From Massilia mucilaginosa (GTDB lineage: Bacteria; Pseudomonadota; Gammaproteobacteria; Burkholderiales; Burkholderiaceae_D): a stretch of 62,143 bases of DNA. Each line of letters opens with the position of its first letter. Within the stretch, counting starts at the first letter, position 1. This document shows, piece after piece, positions 59,219 through 62,143 of the stretch. The DNA is taken from contig NZ_WHJH01000042.1 in the NCBI RefSeq assembly GCF_011682145.1, positions 1 through 62,143 of the forward strand. Direction: 5' to 3'. Both the position numbers and the translations under genes were made by a program. Under the pieces are notes generated by a model. The model had not been told where the DNA came from and did no database searches. It saw only the letters and a list, made by a program, of their open reading frames with translations.

Positions 59219-61708
59219 TCAGAACGCGTAGGTCGCGCGCGCGTAAACGTAACGCCCGCCGCGCCCGAACGGCGCGTAGTTCGGGAACGGCGCATTGCCG
59301 CTCGGATTGAGCGCATTGCCGACCGATTCAGGATACTTGTCGAACAGATTCTCCGCACCCAGCGCCAGGTTCAGCTTGGAGGTGAGCGCGTAGCGTCCTT
59401 CCAGGTCGATCACGGTTTTCGCGCCCAGGGTCACGTCCAGCGCCGGCGAGGCGTTTGGCGAGAGCACCTTGCCGTAGCGCGTGGCGCGCAGGGTGGCGCC
59501 GACCTGGCCCAGTTTCCAGTTGGTGCTGGCGTTGAACTTGTTCTTCGGCTGGCCCTGTTCCAGCGACAGCACATTGAGGCGGTCGAACAGCGGCGTCGGG
59601 GTCGACAGCGCCGCCAGTTGCGCCGTGGCCGGTACACGGGTCACATCGGTGCTGGTGAAGTTGCCCGCCACCGTGAAGTCGAACTTGCCGATATCGCCGC
59701 CATTGGCCGCCCAGTTCACCACCACGTCCACGCCGTCGGTGGTGGTATCGACGCCGTTGATGAAGAAGCGCCCGCCGCCGACGCCGATGAAGCCCTGCTT
59801 GGTCAGGAAGTTGCGCACATCGGCCGAGGTCAGGTTTTCCGACAGCACGATGCGGTCGCGCACCTTGATGCGGTAGGCGTCGATGGTCACATTCGCGCCG
59901 CCCAGGCGCAGCACGGCGCCGAGCGAAGCGTTGACCGATTTTTCGGCGTCGAGCGGCTTGGCGCCGAGCGCCACGGCGACCGGATCGGTGGGACGGAAGG
60001 TGGTGATTTCGAACGGCACGCCGGTAATGAAGTTGGTGGCCGTCGAGGTGAAGTTCTGCTGCTGCGGCGAGGGCGCGCGGAAGCCGTTCTGCACCGACGC
60101 GCGCAGCGCGAACGCCTTGCTGAAATCGTAGCGGCCCGCCAGTTTGCCGGCCAGGCTGTTGCCGAAGTCCGAATAGCGCTCGGCGCGCAGGGCGATCGAG
60201 GTCAGCAGTTGCGGGGTGATGTTCGCTTCCAGGTCGACAAAGGCGCCGATCGCGGTGCGGTGCGTATCGGATTCATTCTGCGGACGGAAGCCCGAAAACA
60301 CCTGGGCGCCCGGCGCGGTCGGCTGGCCGTTCGGCAGCAGCTGGCCGCCGAAGCGGTAGGAATCGGGTTCGCCGGCGAACAGGCTGTAGCCTTCGCGCCG
60401 CGCTTCGGCCCCGACCGCCACGTTCAACGGCGAGGACAAAGCGGCCAGCGCCACCGAGCGCACCCCGGTCAGGTTGAATACCAGCTGATCGTATTCGAAG
60501 CCGCCGGCGTCGAACGCCGTCTTGCTGGTCGGGCCGATCGAGCGGTTCAGGGTGTTTTCGATGGTGAAAGCCATCTTGTTCTTGCCATAGCCGAGCGAGC
60601 TATCCATCTCCCACTCGCCCATGCTCCAGCTGGCGCCAGCGGTGGCGGCGAAGTCGTCGACCACGGGCGAGATGATCGGCATGAAGCCGTCCGGATAGAT
60701 CGATGGAATGTTGCGCGGATCGTTGGACCAGCGGAAGAAGCCGGCCGAGCTGGCTTCGCGCTTCTGGTAGCTGGCCCAGCCGTACACCTTGACGCCGTTG
60801 CCGAGCGTATCGCCGGCGTTGGCGAACACGGTCGACTGTTTCATTTCCGGCTCGCCATACCAAGTGTTGAAGCGGTTGATCGTGTTTTCGCGCGGATCGA
60901 AGGCGCCGCCCACCAGCGCGTACTGCTGGCGCATGTCGTAGCCGCTGCGTTCGGTGTGCTTCTGGTCCTTGAATTCGCCGGCGATGGTGAGGTAGCCGGT
61001 CTCGCCCAGTGCCAGGCCCTTCCACAGGCTGACGGTGCCGGTCTGGCCGTCGGTGCGCTTGCGCGAGTTCCGGGCCTGCCAGGTGGCGTTGGCGGGCGCG
61101 CCGCCGGTCAGGAAATCGTATTCGGTCAGGCGCGCGCCGTAATTGATGGTCGCTTCGCCGCCGTCGCGGTTGCTGCGCAGGCGCAGGTTGACCACGCCGG
61201 AGATCGCATCCGAGCCGTACTGGGCGGCCGCGCCATCGCGCAGCACTTCGATGTTCTTGACGATCGCGGTCGGGATCGTGTTCAGGTCGACGGCGGCCGA
61301 GCCGCGCCCGATGGTGCCGTTCACGTTCACCAGCGAGGACGCGTGGCGGCGTTTCGAGTTCACCAGCACCAGGGTCTGGTCGGGCGCCATGCCGCGCAGG
61401 GTGGCGGGACGGATGGTATCGGTGCCATCGGCCAGGCCCGGGCGCGGAAAGTTCAGCGACGGCAGGGCCACGGCCAGGGCCTGGTTGATTTCGGTGGTGC
61501 CGGAGTTCTTGAGCGATTCGGCCGAGATGATATCGACCGGGGAGGCGGTGTCGAGGGCGGTGCGGTTGGCGACGCGGGTACCGGTCACGACCACGGTGTT
61601 GGAGGTGTCATTCGGGGCTGCGTCCTGCGCCAGCGCGGCGCCGGTGGAAAACAACGTTGCAATCGATAATGCCAATACGTGCTTCTGCGGTGCGAATCGT
61701 TTCTGCAT
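59219..61708 (-). CDS. TonB-dependent outer-membrane receptor
   Basis: 829 residues. Signal peptide (cleavage near ALAQD), TonB-box-like NTVVVTG, plug domain (about 45-170: TALDTASPVDIISAESLKNSG, VEVLRDGAAAQYGSDAISGVV), and a 22-strand-type barrel ending with YARATYAF, a terminal aromatic. It imports a large ligand; the large extracellular loops and family look suggest carbohydrate or siderophore. No transporter or regulator gene lies adjacent. GGGAG precedes the ATG. A hairpin follows the stop. Confidence 0.92.
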   Translation of the reverse strand: MQKRFAPQKHVLALSIATLFSTGAALAQDAAPNDTSNTVVVTGTRVANRTALDTASPVDIISAESLKNSGTTEINQALAVALPSLNFPRPGLADGTDTIRPATLRGMAPDQTLVLVNSKRRHASSLVNVNGTIGRGSAAVDLNTIPTAIVKNIEVLRDGAAAQYGSDAISGVVNLRLRSNRDGGEATINYGARLTEYDFLTGGAPANATWQARNSRKRTDGQTGTVSLWKGLALGETGYLTIAGEFKDQKHTERSGYDMRQQYALVGGAFDPRENTINRFNTWYGEPEMKQSTVFANAGDTLGNGVKVYGWASYQKREASSAGFFRWSNDPRNIPSIYPDGFMPIISPVVDDFAATAGASWSMGEWEMDSSLGYGKNKMAFTIENTLNRSIGPTSKTAFDAGGFEYDQLVFNLTGVRSVALAALSSPLNVAVGAEARREGYSLFAGEPDSYRFGGQLLPNGQPTAPGAQVFSGFRPQNESDTHRTAIGAFVDLEANITPQLLTSIALRAERYSDFGNSLAGKLAGRYDFSKAFALRASVQNGFRAPSPQQQNFTSTATNFITGVPFEITTFRPTDPVAVALGAKPLDAEKSVNASLGAVLRLGGANVTIDAYRIKVRDRIVLSENLTSADVRNFLTKQGFIGVGGGRFFINGVDTTTDGVDVVVNWAANGGDIGKFDFTVAGNFTSTDVTRVPATAQLAALSTPTPLFDRLNVLSLEQGQPKNKFNASTNWKLGQVGATLRATRYGKVLSPNASPALDVTLGAKTVIDLEGRYALTSKLNLALGAENLFDKYPESVGNALNPSGNAPFPNYAPFGRGGRYVYARATYAF

Positions 61709-61923
61709 ACCTGCTCCCTCGGTTATCTATTAATTTTGTTTTAACTAAACCTATCAACTCAGAAATGTAAATAGTGGAAAACTTGCAAATCCATACTGGA
61801 ACGAAGACAAAGCAATGTCAATTCCGGAACGGACTATGCAGATCTGATAACAACAGTTTGGATTTATTCGTCAGTTCCGCGTAAGGAACGCGGCGACCCG
61901 CCCCCGCCGGTGTCAGGTCTGAC

Positions 61924-61977
61924 ATTCGGACACGGCCCCGGCTGTAGCAAGCGCTAGTGCCGAGGCCGTGTCCGAAT
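61924..61977. repeat. Long imperfect hairpin upstream of the last gene
   Basis: A 19-base stem (61924-61942 with 61959-61977, 18 of 19 paired) around a 16-base loop. It starts with ATTCGGACACGGCC, a type of sequence that recurs between genes in Oxalobacteraceae from memory. It may separate the receptor region from the next gene or be a dispersed repeat. Confidence 0.65.
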
Positions 61978-61985
61978 GAATGAAA

Positions 61986-62087
61986 GGGACTTCCCCGTCC
62001 CGAGACCTACGGTGAAGCGACATTTGTAAGTCAGCGTGGTCTAAACGAATTTGGCGAATCTGTCAGCCACTATCGAAAGGGGAAGTC
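61986..62087 (+). promoter_or_regulatory. Candidate structured 5' leader with ribosome-site pairing
   Basis: GGGAC (61986-61990) and GTCCC (61997-62001) form a hairpin with loop TTCCCC. That loop is complementary to GGGGAA in the ribosome site, and the longer segment GACTTCCCC (61988-61996) is an exact 9-base complement to GGGGAAGTC (62079-62087), directly before the ATG. A further stem pairs AGACC (62003-62007) with GGTCT (62038-62042). The alternatives exclude each other, as in a translational switch or pseudoknot. Confidence 0.5.
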
Positions 62088-62143
62088 ATGAAAAAGTTTA
62101 GCACTCAAGCCAACGGCGTGACACACGATGCCACCTTCGTGGG
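62088..62143 (+). CDS. Truncated gene at window end, unknown product
   Basis: Only 18 full codons are visible, beginning MKKFSTQANGVTHDATFVG. AAGGGGAAG lies just before the ATG. Too short to recognise. It is preceded by a structured leader and a long hairpin. Confidence 0.5.
   Translation, partial: MKKFSTQANGVTHDATFV

Overview
The window is a high-GC chromosomal segment of a Burkholderiales bacterium. The best guess is Oxalobacteraceae of the Massilia/Telluria/Duganella type. This rests on the gene mix: a PEP-CTERM sorting substrate, secreted GH16, GH10 and LPMO enzymes, a TonB-dependent receptor, many LysR/MerR/TetR/LacI-style controls and a KfrA-like protein. Taxonomy is inferred from gene content only. 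I saw no rRNA, tRNA, CRISPR array, transposase or phage gene.

Layout. 0.2-2.3 kb: periplasmic asparaginase and an acidic/amide amino-acid binding protein, each followed by a copy of the same palindrome. 2.9-5.2 kb: a methyltransferase and a RES-type toxin with an unusual antitoxin, lower in GC than the surroundings. 5.6-12 kb: a CBM6-GH16 glucanase lipoprotein behind a LacI-type operator, a TPR protein, an SDR, a PEP-CTERM protein and a PKD lipoprotein. 12-15 kb: a carboxymuconolactone-decarboxylase-like lipoprotein with a MerR-type promoter and its MerR regulator, then a divergent aldo/keto reductase-LysR pair. 15.2-19.9 kb: a fungalysin-like secreted zinc peptidase translationally coupled to an exported propeller-like protein. 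20-29.5 kb: mostly small or hypothetical genes, an SDR, DUF2199, KfrA-like, arsC-arsB, DUF2238, GNAT and DUF3592.

29.5-36.8 kb: a tripartite ABC export system (adaptor, ATPase, FtsX-type permease) read leftward, divergent from an NtrC-type response regulator and its histidine kinase. The intergenic region carries a sigma-54 promoter facing the transporter operon and an upstream inverted repeat at enhancer distance, so the regulatory circuit can be read from the DNA. 37-40.6 kb: a GbpA-like LPMO divergent from a GH10 xylanase with a perfect LacI-type operator. 40.7-43 kb: a small HTH protein with a Clp-N-domain protein, methionine aminopeptidase, and a TetR regulator whose start codon abuts an inverted repeat. 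43-46.7 kb: three overlapping genes for glycosyl transfer, including a GT2-GT4 fusion. 46.7-50 kb: two tandem membrane paralogues, only one with the VIT/vWA-like part. 50-53 kb: a Cache-HAMP receptor without output domain plus a small partner, and a Tat-type lipoprotein class A beta-lactamase.

53.2-56.5 kb: an ArsR regulator with C-terminal cysteines, divergent from a His-rich Spy/CpxP-like protein, OmpR-type regulator and kinase; a perfect CpxR-type box lies between them. 56.5-59 kb: a 30-bp perfect inverted repeat, DUF2269 and an SDR-DoxX-like fusion, and a small membrane protein. 59.2-61.7 kb: TonB receptor. The right end has a long hairpin and a structured leader in which the ribosome binding site of a truncated gene can pair with an upstream loop; this is a candidate undescribed cis-regulatory RNA.
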